Shown here in pieces: positions 1 through 8,579 of a stretch of DNA of 49,166 nt. Both the position numbers and the translations under genes were made by a program. The notes beneath the pieces are model-generated. The model had not been told where the DNA came from. It worked only from the letters and a program-made list of their open reading frames with translations, and made no database searches. Source of the DNA: a bacterium HR10 (GTDB taxonomy: Bacteria; Acidobacteriota; Blastocatellia; HR10); the NCBI GenBank assembly GCA_002923315.1, contig BEHM01000002.1:137838-187003 (forward strand), read 5' to 3'. Each line of letters begins with the position of its first letter. Position 1 is the stretch's first letter.

Positions 1-2
1 AG

Positions 3-95
3 TCCAAGTGGGAGGAGCAACAGGAGCACAAGAAGCGCGCGCCCACGCCCTGGCCGTCTTCCTCTCAAAAGTCGTCCTGTCATCTTGCGCCGTGA
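3..95 (+). CDS. C-terminal end of an unknown protein (partial)
   Basis: The frame beginning at base 3 is open from the window edge and ends in TGA at 93-95. It gives about 30 residues: a charged stretch (WEEQQEHKKR) and then a Ser/Pro/Lys tail. GAG, CAG and AAG codons fit a high-GC gene, and the end would be convergent with the minus-strand gene finishing at 130. It is too short to assign. The other two frames are also open here, so the choice rests only on composition and on the sensible stop position. Confidence 0.35.
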   Translation, partial: SKWEEQQEHKKRAPTPWPSSSQKSSCHLAP

Positions 96-129
96 TTTTA
101 CGCGGTGGCGCGTGTTCTCAGCCATGCCG

Positions 130-1080
130 TCAGGACGCGACGCGATCCGGACGCACATTGTTCTTCAGTTGGTTCCAGAAGCTCAGGCGATATTGCAGCA
201 GGGTCTTGTGCACCTGGCGCGGCGTGACGCTGCCGACTGTCTCGCTGATCATCAGATGCAGCCCTTTCTCCGGAGGCGCGTCGCGCTTCAGGTATTCCTG
301 ATAGAGGGCGAGGATCGTGGCGCGTTCGATCTCGCTCACGTCCGGCTCGGCGTCGAGCGCCTTGCGCCATTCGTGCAGCTTCTCCAGCCACCACCAGACG
401 CGCCCCGGATCGAGCTTCAGGTGAGCTGCCGCGTGCTCGACGATCGCATGGGCATCGTCCTGCCCGGCCAGGACTTCGCGCCAATAGATCTTCTCGATCT
501 CGAAGTTCGTGCGCCGCAAGCGCTCGCGGTGCAGGTAGTTCTTGACGACTTCGGAGACGAGTGCGTAGGGCAAGCCCATCTCTCGAGCGATCGTCTTACG
601 TCGTCCCTCCGGTGGTCGCTCGCCGGAGGCCACCATCGCGCGATAGCGCTCTTCGATCTGGCGGCGTTGTTCGGGCGTGAGCTTCTTCGGAACCGGTGGC
701 GCGATTCTCGCTCGGGCGCGCTTTCGCGGAGTCGCGCGCCATTTGGCCTTCGATGGGCTTCGCTTGAACGGCTGTCGCTTGGCCGTCCGTCCGGCCGAGG
801 GGAAGAGCGGACGATCTGGAAGAAGCCCCCATTGGTCCGACCCTGAGACCGGAGCGCGCCGGAGCGGGCGATCTGTCCCTTGCGAAGGGCGTGCAGCTAT
901 TGGGGATCGCCCCGCGCGCGGCCCCGTTGGCGTCCTCTTCTGCTCGCGGGGGAGATCCTCAGGCGAAGAGCTGGGAGTCGCTTCAACGGGATACGCGACG
1001 CGATCCTCAGGACGTCCATCGGAAGTGGCCCCTTTTTTGATCAGTCGAGGGCGGGACGATCGCTCCGGCGGCTTGCTCAT
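130..1080 (-). CDS. Unknown protein: basic N-terminal tail plus three HTH-like helical repeats
   Basis: The protein has 316 aa. Residues 1-135 are low-complexity, rich in Pro/Arg/Ser/Lys and probably disordered and basic. Residues about 138-185, 192-239 and 249-301 look like three divergent copies of one roughly 48-residue helical module: an Ile-Glu-x-x-Tyr-like start, a short loop, then a helix-turn-helix-like stretch (IAREMGLPYALVSEVVKNY in the first copy) ending in a hydrophobic Val/Leu helix. This suggests nucleic-acid binding, but I recognise no family. ATG at 1080 is chosen because GGAGG lies 8 bases upstream; a GTG at 1095 is in frame but lacks a site. A sigma70-like promoter is at 1122-1150. 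The gene stands alone, convergent with the partial gene at its 3' side. Confidence 0.75.
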   Translation of the reverse strand: MSKPPERSSRPRLIKKGATSDGRPEDRVAYPVEATPSSSPEDLPREQKRTPTGPRAGRSPIAARPSQGTDRPLRRAPVSGSDQWGLLPDRPLFPSAGRTAKRQPFKRSPSKAKWRATPRKRARARIAPPVPKKLTPEQRRQIEERYRAMVASGERPPEGRRKTIAREMGLPYALVSEVVKNYLHRERLRRTNFEIEKIYWREVLAGQDDAHAIVEHAAAHLKLDPGRVWWWLEKLHEWRKALDAEPDVSEIERATILALYQEYLKRDAPPEKGLHLMISETVGSVTPRQVHKTLLQYRLSFWNQLKNNVRPDRVAS

Positions 1081-1121
1081 ACCTGTTGCCTCCACGCACG
1101 CTCTTTCAGATGACCCGACCT

Positions 1122-1150
1122 ATGATAGCACCTCTCGCGGGAGGGGACAA
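1122..1150 (-). promoter_or_regulatory. Sigma70-like promoter for the 130-1080 gene
   Basis: Read on the minus strand, TTGTCC (1145-1150) and TATCAT (1122-1127) are separated by 17 bp. The predicted start lies about 35 bases upstream of the ATG. Confidence 0.5.
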
Positions 1151-1200
1151 AGCCAGCCGGGAGGAATTCCACGCACCAGACCCCCGTCATCCCGTCTCCC

Positions 1201-1230
1201 TTGCCAGGCTCTCCGAAAATCGGGCACAAT
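1201..1230 (+). promoter_or_regulatory. Sigma70-like promoter for the MBL/acdA/tilS/ftsH operon
   Basis: TTGCCA (1201-1206) is followed after 18 bp by CACAAT (1225-1230), about 27 bases before the first ATG. The four downstream genes are tightly spaced, so this probably drives all of them. Confidence 0.5.
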
Positions 1231-1257
1231 GTACGAGCGATCAGTGAGGGCGTCATC

Positions 1258-1917
1258 ATGAGCACGTGCGAAGATCGCGGCGTGATCCTCGAGACACAGC
1301 CGGTCGGTCCGTTTTGGATGAACACCTATGTCGTCGGGTGCGCGCGAACGCGCGAGGCGGTCATCATTGATCCGGGATATGAACCCGACGTCATCCTGGG
1401 GTTTCTCTCCCGACATCGGCTCGTGCCCAAGTATATCCTCTGCACGCACGGGCATGTGGATCACGTGGGGGCGGTCGCTGAGGTGAAAGCAGCCACGGGG
1501 GCGCCCATCTGTTTGCATCCCGAGGATCTCTTCCTGTACGAGCGCATGGTGGAGTGGGGGGCGCTCTTCGGCATGCGCGTCCGGCCAGGGCCCACTCCGG
1601 ATCACTGGCTCTCGGATGGAGAGGAATTGCGCGTTGGTGATCATCGGATCACCGCCCTTCACACCCCAGGACATACACCAGGAGGGATGTCGTTCCTGCT
1701 GGGGGACATCCTCTTCGTCGGCGATACGCTCTTTGCGGGATCGGTGGGGCGGACGGATCTGCCCGGAGGATCATGGTCCATGCTCTTGCGCTCCATCACG
1801 GAGAAGCTCTTGCCGCTCGGCGATCACGTCCGCGTGTACAGCGGACATGGTCCGGCGACGACCTTGGGGAGGGAACGCCGCACGAATCCATTCTTGCAAG
1901 GAGGGGGTCGGCCATGA
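1258..1917 (+). CDS. MBL-fold metallo-hydrolase (glyoxalase II-like)
   Basis: The 219-aa protein carries the metallo-beta-lactamase hydrolase signature THGHVDH (H64, H66, D68, H69), the third-motif His in TPGHTPGG (H139), a metal-bridging Asp in FVGDTLF (D156) and the last His in SGHGP (H197). All dinuclear zinc or iron ligands are therefore present. The length fits the short GloB-like family, cytosolic thioester hydrolases; the substrate cannot be told. ATG 1258 is preceded by GAGGG at 7 bases. The stop overlaps the start of the acyl-CoA dehydrogenase gene (ATGA), which indicates translational coupling and possibly a role in thioester metabolism. Confidence 0.9.
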   Translation: MSTCEDRGVILETQPVGPFWMNTYVVGCARTREAVIIDPGYEPDVILGFLSRHRLVPKYILCTHGHVDHVGAVAEVKAATGAPICLHPEDLFLYERMVEWGALFGMRVRPGPTPDHWLSDGEELRVGDHRITALHTPGHTPGGMSFLLGDILFVGDTLFAGSVGRTDLPGGSWSMLLRSITEKLLPLGDHVRVYSGHGPATTLGRERRTNPFLQGGGRP

Positions 1918-3140
1918 TTGATTTCCGATTGACGGAGGATCATCTCGCGGTCGAGAAGATGGTGCGCGAATTCGCCGCGCGCGAGATCGCACCGCGCATT
2001 AAGGAGCTGGACGAGAAGGGGGAGACCGATCCGACGATTCTGCGGAAGATGGGGGAATTGGGCATCTTGGGCATCTGCATCCCGGAGGAGTATGGGGGGG
2101 CGGGATTCGACTATATCGCGCTGGGCCTCGCATGCGAGGAGTTGGAGTATGTGGACACAGCCTTTCGCGTCCCGATGTCCGTCCATGTGGGGTTGAATTC
2201 GCTGACCTTGCTCACCTGGGGGACCGAGGAGCAGAAGCAGCGGTATCTCGTCCCTCAGGCGAAGGGGGAGAAGCTGGCGACCTATGCCCTCACCGAGCCC
2301 AATGCCGGCTCCGATGTCGTCGGGATGCAAGCGACGGCCATTCGGGATGGCGATCACTACATCCTCAACGGGGAGAAGGTGTGGATCAGCTTGGCGGACA
2401 TCGCCGATCATTTCCTGGTCTTCGCCTGGACGGACTTGGAGAAGAAGAAAGTTCGGGACCATTCGGGCATCTCCGCCTTCATTCTGGAGCGCGGCATGCC
2501 GGGACTGACGACGGGGACGATTCACGGCAAGCTCGGAATCCGTGCGGGGAACACCGGATGGATCTCCATGCAGGACGTGCGCGTGCCGAAGGAGAATTTG
2601 CTCGGCTACGAGGGCGAAGGCTTCAAGATCGCCATGTTCGCCCTGGACCAGGGACGCTACACGGTCGCTGCCGGAGCGACCGGACTCATCCGCGCGTGTC
2701 GCGATGCGTCGGTGCGGTATGCGCTGGAGCGGCGCACCTTTGGCAAGCTCATCGGCGAGCATCAACTGGTCAAAGAGATGCTCGCCGAGATGGAGGCCGA
2801 TTACCAGATCTGCCGACTGCTCTGGTTGCGCGCTGGATGGATGAAGAACATGGGACTGCGCAACACGCGCGAGACCTCGCTCGCCAAGTGGATCGCGACC
2901 GTCGCCAGTGAACGCGCGGCCTCCAATGCTGTGCAGATCTACGGAGCCTACGGCTACTCGAACGAGTATCCGGTCGAGCGGTTCTATCGGAATTGCAAGG
3001 GGGCCGTCATCTACGAGGGGACGCGCGAGATTCATAAACTCATCCAGGCCGATTACCTCTTGGGCTTCCGCACGGACAAGCCCTTGCGCTGCACGCTACC
3101 GCCGTGGGAGCCGAAGCCGGAGAGGGAGAGCGTCCGGTGA
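1914..3140 (+). CDS. Acyl-CoA dehydrogenase
   Basis: A 408-aa flavoprotein of the acyl-CoA dehydrogenase superfamily. It has the N-terminal helical domain, the middle beta domain with YALTEPNAGSD, and the C-terminal helical domain with the FAD/CoA segment RRTFGKLIGEHQLVKEM. The catalytic base is Glu368 in IYEGTREIHKL, the position typical of short/medium-chain and glutaryl-CoA dehydrogenases. It oxidises an acyl-CoA thioester to the enoyl-CoA and passes electrons to ETF; the substrate is unresolved. The ATG overlaps the MBL stop by 4 bases and has AAGGAGGGGG upstream. The C-terminal extension after residue 390 is short and Pro/Glu-rich. Confidence 0.93.
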   Translation: MIDFRLTEDHLAVEKMVREFAAREIAPRIKELDEKGETDPTILRKMGELGILGICIPEEYGGAGFDYIALGLACEELEYVDTAFRVPMSVHVGLNSLTLLTWGTEEQKQRYLVPQAKGEKLATYALTEPNAGSDVVGMQATAIRDGDHYILNGEKVWISLADIADHFLVFAWTDLEKKKVRDHSGISAFILERGMPGLTTGTIHGKLGIRAGNTGWISMQDVRVPKENLLGYEGEGFKIAMFALDQGRYTVAAGATGLIRACRDASVRYALERRTFGKLIGEHQLVKEMLAEMEADYQICRLLWLRAGWMKNMGLRNTRETSLAKWIATVASERAASNAVQIYGAYGYSNEYPVERFYRNCKGAVIYEGTREIHKLIQADYLLGFRTDKPLRCTLPPWEPKPERESVR

Positions 3141-3170
3141 TCCCACGCCTTGGCGTCCTGAGGTGAGGGG

Positions 3171-4577
3171 ATGGCGTTCGATCCGCCGGCGCTGCTGGGG
3201 AAGGTTCGAGCGACGCTCGCTCGATACCACATGCTCGAGGACGGAGATCTGGTCGTCGTCGCCGTCTCCGGGGGGGCGGATTCGGTCGCTCTGCTGCATC
3301 TGCTGAATGAGCTGCGGGCCGCGGATTATCCTCGGATGCGGTTGCATGTCGCGCATCTCAACCATCAGCTTCGGGGTGAGGAGGCGGATGCGGATGAAGC
3401 GTTCGTGCGAGAGCTCGCCGAGCGCTTGCGGCTGCCGTTCACCAGCGAGCGTCAGGACGTGCGCGCGATGGCGCGCGCCGAGGGGAGGAACGTGGAGGAG
3501 GTCGCGCGCGAGGTGCGCTACCGCTTCCTGCGTCGCGTGGCGGCGGAGGTGGGCGCGCGTCGGATCGCGACCGGTCATACGCTCACGGATCAGGCCGAGA
3601 CGGTCCTCATGCGGTTGCTGCGCGGGGCCGGTGGGGAGGGATTGAGCGGCATCCATCCCGTCGTGGATGATCTGATCATCCGTCCGCTCTTAGCGGTGCG
3701 GCGTGAGGAGACGCACGCATATTGTCACGCGCGGGGGATCGCCTATCGCGTGGATCGGTCGAATCTCGAGGCGGAGTTGTGGCGCACCCGCGTGCGGCAG
3801 GAGATCTTGCCCCGGCTCATGGCCTTGAACCCGCGGGCGCTGGAGGCCATTGGGCGCGCCGCCGAGCGCCTGCGCGTGGATGAAGCGTATTTTGACGAAG
3901 TCGTCGGCAACCTGTTCCCCGAGCTGGTCATCTCACGGCATGACGACGCGATGCGGCTCTCGGTGGAGAGATTGCGAGCGTATCATCCGGCGCTGCGCTC
4001 GCGCCTGTTGCGCGAAGCCATTCGGCAAATGTGCGGGCACACGCGGCGCGTGACGAGCCACCATGTGGAGGCTCTGGAGCGACTCCTGGAGCCCCACAAA
4101 AGTGGGCGTCGTGTCGTGCTGCCGGTGCCGCTGGTCGTCTGGCGGGAATTCGATGCGCTCACACTGGCGCACGCGCAAGCGGCGCCGGAGCCGTATTGGG
4201 TGGAACTTCCTCCCGGCGAGCCGGTGCGCGTCGGCGGGTTCACGCTTCGGTTCGACCGCGGTGTGGTCGAAGCTCCGACTTCGAGCGCGGATCTCGCCCT
4301 TCTGGATGACGAGCGCGTGCCGGAGCGCTTGGCCGTGCGCTCGCGTCGGCCCGGCGATCGGTACACTCCGGCTGGACGCCGGCGGCCGCTCAAACTCAAG
4401 ACGCTCATGTGGGCGCATCGCATTCCCGTCTCGGAACGCGATCGTTGGCCGCTGGTCGTCACCGCGGATGACGATCGCATCGTGTGCGCGCCGGGACTTC
4501 CCGTGGCCGCGGATTTCGCCGTCGGCGCTGACACGCGGCGCCTGGCCGTGATCCGCTTCGAGCGTGGCCGAGGGTGA
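3171..4577 (+). CDS. tilS: tRNA(Ile)-lysidine synthase TilS
   Basis: The 468-aa protein has the N-type ATP pyrophosphatase P-loop SGGADS at residues 33-38, followed by the [14 protein letters not shown] region. Later segments ([20 protein letters not shown] and a C-terminal [12 protein letters not shown]...LKTLM region) match the TilS substrate-binding domains. It attaches lysidine to C34 of tRNA-Ile(CAU), so that the tRNA reads AUA and is charged with Ile. The ATG at 3171 follows GAGGTGAGGGG. Its stop lies 44 bases before the likely ftsH start; a tilS-ftsH neighbourhood is common in bacteria. A candidate substrate tRNA is encoded at 34380-34452. Confidence 0.95.
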   Translation: MAFDPPALLGKVRATLARYHMLEDGDLVVVAVSGGADSVALLHLLNELRAADYPRMRLHVAHLNHQLRGEEADADEAFVRELAERLRLPFTSERQDVRAMARAEGRNVEEVAREVRYRFLRRVAAEVGARRIATGHTLTDQAETVLMRLLRGAGGEGLSGIHPVVDDLIIRPLLAVRREETHAYCHARGIAYRVDRSNLEAELWRTRVRQEILPRLMALNPRALEAIGRAAERLRVDEAYFDEVVGNLFPELVISRHDDAMRLSVERLRAYHPALRSRLLREAIRQMCGHTRRVTSHHVEALERLLEPHKSGRRVVLPVPLVVWREFDALTLAHAQAAPEPYWVELPPGEPVRVGGFTLRFDRGVVEAPTSSADLALLDDERVPERLAVRSRRPGDRYTPAGRRRPLKLKTLMWAHRIPVSERDRWPLVVTADDDRIVCAPGLPVAADFAVGADTRRLAVIRFERGRG

Positions 4578-4621
4578 ACGTTCTGTGGTACACTTACACT
4601 CGAACAGAGGAGGGACAGGCG

Positions 4622-6550
4622 TTGGATTCGAGAGCGCGACAGTTGATCTTCTGGATCATGATGGTGGGCGGCGCCCTGCTGCTCTATAACTTCTTCCAGA
4701 CCTCCACGACGCGCGCGGTGGCGGATCTGCCCTTCTCGGACCTGGTCCTCGCGATTCGGCAACATCAGGTCGTCGAGGCCGTCATTGAGGACGACCGGGT
4801 GACCGGGACCTTGCGTGATGGGCGGCGCTTTCGGACGGAGCTGGCGAACCAGGAAGTCGCCGCGCGCGTGGCCGAGATGCTCACCGACGTGGGGCCGGAC
4901 GCGGAGATTCGCCCGCGCGTCATCTTCCGCGGGGGTGGCAATGCGTATTGGATGATGTTCCTCACGTGGGTCTTGCCCATTCTGCTCATCGGCGCCTTTT
5001 GGGTCTTCATGCTGCGGCAAATGCAAGCCAGCGGCAATAAGGCGCTCAGCTTCGGCAAGAGCCGCGCGCGCCTGTTCTCCGGCCAGCAGAAGCGCGTGAC
5101 GTTCAAGGACGTGGCCGGCGTGGATGAGGCGAAGGAGGAGTTGCGGGAGATCATCGACTTCCTCAAGGACCCGCAGAAGTTCCAGAAGCTCGGCGGGCGC
5201 ATCCCGAAGGGGGTGCTGTTGATGGGGCCGCCCGGGACGGGCAAGACCCTGCTGGCGCGCGCGGTGGCGGGAGAGGCGGGCGTGCCTTTCTTCTCCATCT
5301 CGGGCTCGGAGTTCGTCGAGATGTTCGTCGGCGTGGGGGCCAGCCGCGTGCGCGATCTCTTCGAGCAGGCCAAGAAGCACGCGCCCTGCGTCGTCTTCAT
5401 TGATGAGATCGACGCGGTCGGACGCCATCGCGGGGCGGGGCTTGGCGGCGGACATGATGAGCGGGAGCAGACGCTCAATCAGTTGCTCGTCGAGATGGAC
5501 GGCTTCGAGTCGAACGAAGGGATCATCCTCATGGCCGCGACGAATCGTCCGGATGTGCTCGATCCGGCGCTGCTGCGGCCCGGACGCTTCGATCGGCGGA
5601 TCGTCGTGAACCGTCCCGATCTGCGCGGGCGCGAGGAGATTCTGCGCGTGCATACCCGGAAGGTGCAGTTGGGCGAGGACGTGGATCTGTCGGTCATCGC
5701 GCGCGGCACCCCGGGGTTCACCGGCGCTGATTTGGCGAATCTCGTCAACGAGGCCGCCTTGATCGCCGCGCGACATAATCGCAAGGCCGTCACCATGCAG
5801 GACTTCGAGGCGGCTAAGGATAAGGTCCTCATGGGCACCGAGCGCCGCTCGATCGTCATCAGCGAGCAGGAGAAGCGGAATACGGCCTACCATGAGGCCG
5901 GTCATACGATCGTCGCCCTGAAGGTCCCGCACGCCGACCCCATTCACAAGGTGACGATCATCCCGCGCGGGATGGCGCTCGGCGTGACGCAGCAGTTGCC
6001 CGAATCCGATCGCTATATGCATACACGCGAGTATCTGGAGAGTCAGATCGCCATCATGATGGGGGGGCGCGTGGCCGAGGAGATCTTCCTCGGCAGCATG
6101 ACCACTGGTGCGAGCAACGATCTGGAGCGGGCGACCGAGATCGCGCGCAAGATGGTGTGTGAATTCGGCATGTCCCGCTTGGGCCCGCTCACCTTCGGGC
6201 GGAGCGACGAGGCGATCTTCCTGGGGAAGGAGCTGGTCCGCCATCAGAACTACAGCGAGGACACCGCCATCAAGATTGATCAGGAGGTCAATCGCATCGT
6301 CATGGAGCAGTACGAGCGCGCGCGACAGATCATCCTGGAGAATCGCGAGGCCGTCGAGCGCCTCGTCCAGGCTCTTCTGGAGAAGGAGACGCTCGACGCT
6401 CAGGAGATCCGGCAGATCGTCGAGGGCCAGGTCGTGACGGCTGTGGATAGGCCTCCGACTTCCTCGGCCGAACCCGGTCGGGAGAAAGAGCCGCGCCTTC
6501 TGAATCCCCTTCTGCCCCCTGTTCCGGGAGACACTCCGGCGACGGCGTGA
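4622..6550 (+). CDS. ftsH: ATP-dependent zinc metalloprotease FtsH
   Basis: A 642-aa membrane-anchored AAA+ protease that degrades membrane and short-lived cytosolic proteins. TM1 is at residues about 8-24, TM2 about 110-131, Walker A GPPGTGKT at 202-209, Walker B VVFIDEID near 257-264, the SRH arginines in [10 protein letters not shown] at 318-326, the zinc motif HEAGH at 424-428 and the third ligand Asp500 in TGASNDLE. I chose TTG at 4622 because GAGGAGGGA precedes it and the protein then starts just before TM1, as in relatives. An in-frame GTG at 4574 would add 16 atypical residues and overlap tilS. It is the last gene of the MBL-acdA-tilS-ftsH run. Confidence 0.95.
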   Translation: MDSRARQLIFWIMMVGGALLLYNFFQTSTTRAVADLPFSDLVLAIRQHQVVEAVIEDDRVTGTLRDGRRFRTELANQEVAARVAEMLTDVGPDAEIRPRVIFRGGGNAYWMMFLTWVLPILLIGAFWVFMLRQMQASGNKALSFGKSRARLFSGQQKRVTFKDVAGVDEAKEELREIIDFLKDPQKFQKLGGRIPKGVLLMGPPGTGKTLLARAVAGEAGVPFFSISGSEFVEMFVGVGASRVRDLFEQAKKHAPCVVFIDEIDAVGRHRGAGLGGGHDEREQTLNQLLVEMDGFESNEGIILMAATNRPDVLDPALLRPGRFDRRIVVNRPDLRGREEILRVHTRKVQLGEDVDLSVIARGTPGFTGADLANLVNEAALIAARHNRKAVTMQDFEAAKDKVLMGTERRSIVISEQEKRNTAYHEAGHTIVALKVPHADPIHKVTIIPRGMALGVTQQLPESDRYMHTREYLESQIAIMMGGRVAEEIFLGSMTTGASNDLERATEIARKMVCEFGMSRLGPLTFGRSDEAIFLGKELVRHQNYSEDTAIKIDQEVNRIVMEQYERARQIILENREAVERLVQALLEKETLDAQEIRQIVEGQVVTAVDRPPTSSAEPGREKEPRLLNPLLPPVPGDTPATA

Positions 6551-6583
6551 GGCTCAGCGCGCGGCAGACCGCTCGGCCATCGT

Positions 6584-8146
6584 TCACTCACCGGCCGAAG
6601 CGAAGCGATTGAGCAGTATCGTCTCCACGTGCGCCGTCCATTCTTCGGCCTCCTCCAAGAGCGCGAGCACGCGACTGTGATATTCGTTGTTGAACGCTTG
6701 ATCGGTGATGGCGTTGAGGTTGGTGAGGACGTTGTAGTACGCTCCCTTGATCGCCGCCAACGCGAGCTGCGCGCCCACGGCCACATCTGAGAGAGCGTTC
6801 GGGTTCCCGATCTCCGCCAGCTCCACGAGGGCGCGCAACACGGCGTGGGCCGCTTCAGCCGTGCGCGTCGGGACGATGACCGCCTCTTTGAGCGCATCCT
6901 GAATCGTTCGCTCTCGGAGGTCTCGTTGTTCTTCGGTCTCCTTCGGAAGCCGATAAGCTGCCATGACGCGACGGAAGCTCTCGGCATCAGCTTCGATCGC
7001 CGTCGACAGCACGCGGCGCGCATCCTCCAATTGCGCGAGCAGCGCGCGAATGCGCTCCTGGACGTCCTCGTGTCGCTTCTTCCCCAAGGTCAGACGGCTC
7101 ATCATCTCGCCCAAGGCCGCCGCCAACGCTCCGGAGAGCGCCGCGACACTGCCGCCGCCGGGCGCGGGCGTTGCCGCCGCGACCGAGTCCAGGAAGGCGC
7201 GAAGGGTGGGCTCCGAGGACGTCTCCTCCGCTTCGAGTTGAGCGAGCGCCGCCGCGAGGCGATTCTCCAGGATCTGATCCCGGCTGAAATTCTCCAACTG
7301 CAGGTACCATTCCGCGCACGCATCGAGAGCGGCTTGGGGGACGAGGCCGACGATCTCGCTCCCGCGCACGCTGACGCCGTAGCGCTCGGCCTCCCGTTTG
7401 ACCATCTCGAAAGCGCGAAAGATCGGCGTTTGCTCGTAGTCCACCAGGTTCATCGAGACCTGGACGATCCCCCGATCCTTCAACTCGAATCCGAGGGCTT
7501 TCACGTAGCGCAAGCCGCCGTCGCGGCCGCGAACGGCGCGCGCGATCCGGCGCGCGATGTCGAGGTCATTCGTGTTGAGGTTCACGTTGTAGGCGATCAG
7601 CGGCGGGCGCGCCCCGACGATGGTCGCTCCAGCCGTCGGATGCAGGCGCGGCTCTCCGAAATCCGGCGCGCGATCCGGATCGCGCGCGATCGCCTCACGC
7701 AGGCCCTCGAACTCCCCTTTGCGGATATTCGCCAGATCCACGCGATCCGGTCGCGTGGCCGCGCGCTCATAGAGATAGACGGGGATTTTCAACTCCTCGG
7801 CGATTCGGCGCCCTGTCTCTCGCGCCAGAGCGATGCATTCCTCCATCGTGACGCCGCGAATGGGGACGAAGGGGATGACATCGGTCGCGCCGATACGGGG
7901 GTGCTCGCCGCGATGCTCATTGAGGTCAATGAGCTCGGCCGCGCGGCGCGTGGCGCGCACGGCGGCTTCCACAGCAGCCTCCGGTTCGGCGACGAAGGTG
8001 ATCACCGAGCGGTTGTGATCCCGATCCATCTCGCGATCGAGCACGAGAACGCCCGGGACGGACTCGATGGCACGCACGATCTCTTCGACGACTTCGGGAC
8101 GCCGCCCCTCGCTGAAGTTCGGGACACATTCGACGATCTTCTTCAT
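6584..8146 (-). CDS. ftcD: Bifunctional glutamate formimidoyltransferase / formimidotetrahydrofolate cyclodeaminase
   Basis: A 520-aa fusion. Residues 1-300 are the formiminotransferase, starting MKKIVECVPNFSEG with the catalytic His82 in HRGEHPRIGATD. Residues about 315-520 are the cyclodeaminase four-helix domain with the TPAPGGGSVAALSGALAAAL motif. The enzyme moves the formimino group of N-formimino-L-glutamate to tetrahydrofolate and releases ammonia to give 5,10-methenyl-THF, the last step of histidine degradation. Both domains look intact. In many bacteria these are two genes; the fused form resembles the animal enzyme. It stands alone, convergent with ftsH (33 bp between stops). A weak site, GGGGAGAG, lies about 11 bases before the ATG. 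Confidence 0.93.
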   Translation of the reverse strand: MKKIVECVPNFSEGRRPEVVEEIVRAIESVPGVLVLDREMDRDHNRSVITFVAEPEAAVEAAVRATRRAAELIDLNEHRGEHPRIGATDVIPFVPIRGVTMEECIALARETGRRIAEELKIPVYLYERAATRPDRVDLANIRKGEFEGLREAIARDPDRAPDFGEPRLHPTAGATIVGARPPLIAYNVNLNTNDLDIARRIARAVRGRDGGLRYVKALGFELKDRGIVQVSMNLVDYEQTPIFRAFEMVKREAERYGVSVRGSEIVGLVPQAALDACAEWYLQLENFSRDQILENRLAAALAQLEAEETSSEPTLRAFLDSVAAATPAPGGGSVAALSGALAAALGEMMSRLTLGKKRHEDVQERIRALLAQLEDARRVLSTAIEADAESFRRVMAAYRLPKETEEQRDLRERTIQDALKEAVIVPTRTAEAAHAVLRALVELAEIGNPNALSDVAVGAQLALAAIKGAYYNVLTNLNAITDQAFNNEYHSRVLALLEEAEEWTAHVETILLNRFASAGE

Positions 8147-8189
8147 CGGTCGCGCTCTCTCCCCGTGTGGACTGCGTCGTGCCCTCGCT

Positions 8190-8219
8190 CTTATAGCACA
8201 CCCTCAGGGAGGGGAACAA
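8190..8219 (-). promoter_or_regulatory. Sigma70-like promoter for ftcD
   Basis: On the minus strand TTGTTC (8214-8219) and TATAAG (8190-8195) are 18 bp apart, giving a leader of about 37 bases. Confidence 0.5.
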
Positions 8220-8285
8220 GCGGGGGAGTGGGCATTCCCTCAGGGCGCGGCGGCTTCTCGCAACTCACCGGGCGTGAGATTTTCC

Positions 8286-8314
8286 TTGACAAGACCGGCC
8301 TTCCTGGAGATACT
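8286..8314 (+). promoter_or_regulatory. Strong sigma70-like promoter for the putative small RNA
   Basis: TTGACA (8286-8291) is a perfect -35 box, followed after 17 bp by GATACT (8309-8314); TACTAT at 8311-8316 is an alternative -10 with a longer spacer. Initiation is expected near 8321. No start codon with a ribosome-binding site follows for more than 200 bases. Confidence 0.6.
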
Positions 8315-8320
8315 ATCGGG

Positions 8321-8492
8321 ACCGGAGATGCTGCGGTCGCTGAATGAGGAGATCGAGGGCGAGTCCGAAAGGAGGGAATGCGCGCCTCGATCTCTGCGAG
8401 CGACCGAGGAGGATGGGGGCTCGTTAGGAGTCGTCGCGAGGACGAAGTGGGGGAAGAGCCCGCGGCTGCTCGATGGCCGCGGGCTCTTGTCA
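8321..8492 (+). ncRNA. Putative structured small RNA or long 5' leader
   Basis: About 170 bases lie between a strong promoter and a 13-bp hairpin. The segment has nested complementarity. GGTCGCT (8335-8341) pairs with AGCGACC (8399-8405), and inside it GAGATCGAGG (8349-8358) pairs perfectly with CCTCGATCTC (8385-8394), leaving an internal loop and a purine-rich 26-base apical region (8359-8384). A third small stem is TCGTC/GACGA around the loop gcgag near 8430-8444. I do not see the SRP, 6S, tmRNA or RNase P signatures, nor a SAM, cobalamin or TPP riboswitch core. It could be a stand-alone sRNA, or an attenuating leader of the TauE/SafE gene that begins about 90 bases after the terminal hairpin. 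Confidence 0.5.
8454..8488 (+). terminator. Rho-independent-type hairpin
   Basis: A perfect 13-bp stem, AAGAGCCCGCGGC (8454-8466) with GCCGCGGGCTCTT (8476-8488), has a 9-base loop. The following TTGTCATTAT is only moderately T-rich. It ends the putative small RNA or attenuates read-through into the transporter gene. Confidence 0.65.
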
Positions 8493-8579
8493 TTATGAGA
8501 CGGCGATGCCTGCACAGAAGCGCGCGTTCGGTACGCGTGCTTCGTCGTGAAGAGACGGCGAGCTGATGCGGAGCGAACG

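Noticed and set aside
3983..6244. A 753-codon open frame on the minus strand opposite tilS and ftsH
   Set aside because: It mirrors two certain genes, has no ribosome-binding site, and its product is Arg/His/Leu-rich in the way GC-rich antisense frames are.
8321..8492. SRP RNA, 6S RNA or a SAM riboswitch as identity of the folded segment
   Set aside because: The GGTCCGGAAGG-like SRP apical motif, a single long 6S-type hairpin and the SAM-I core sequences are not visible; identity is left open.
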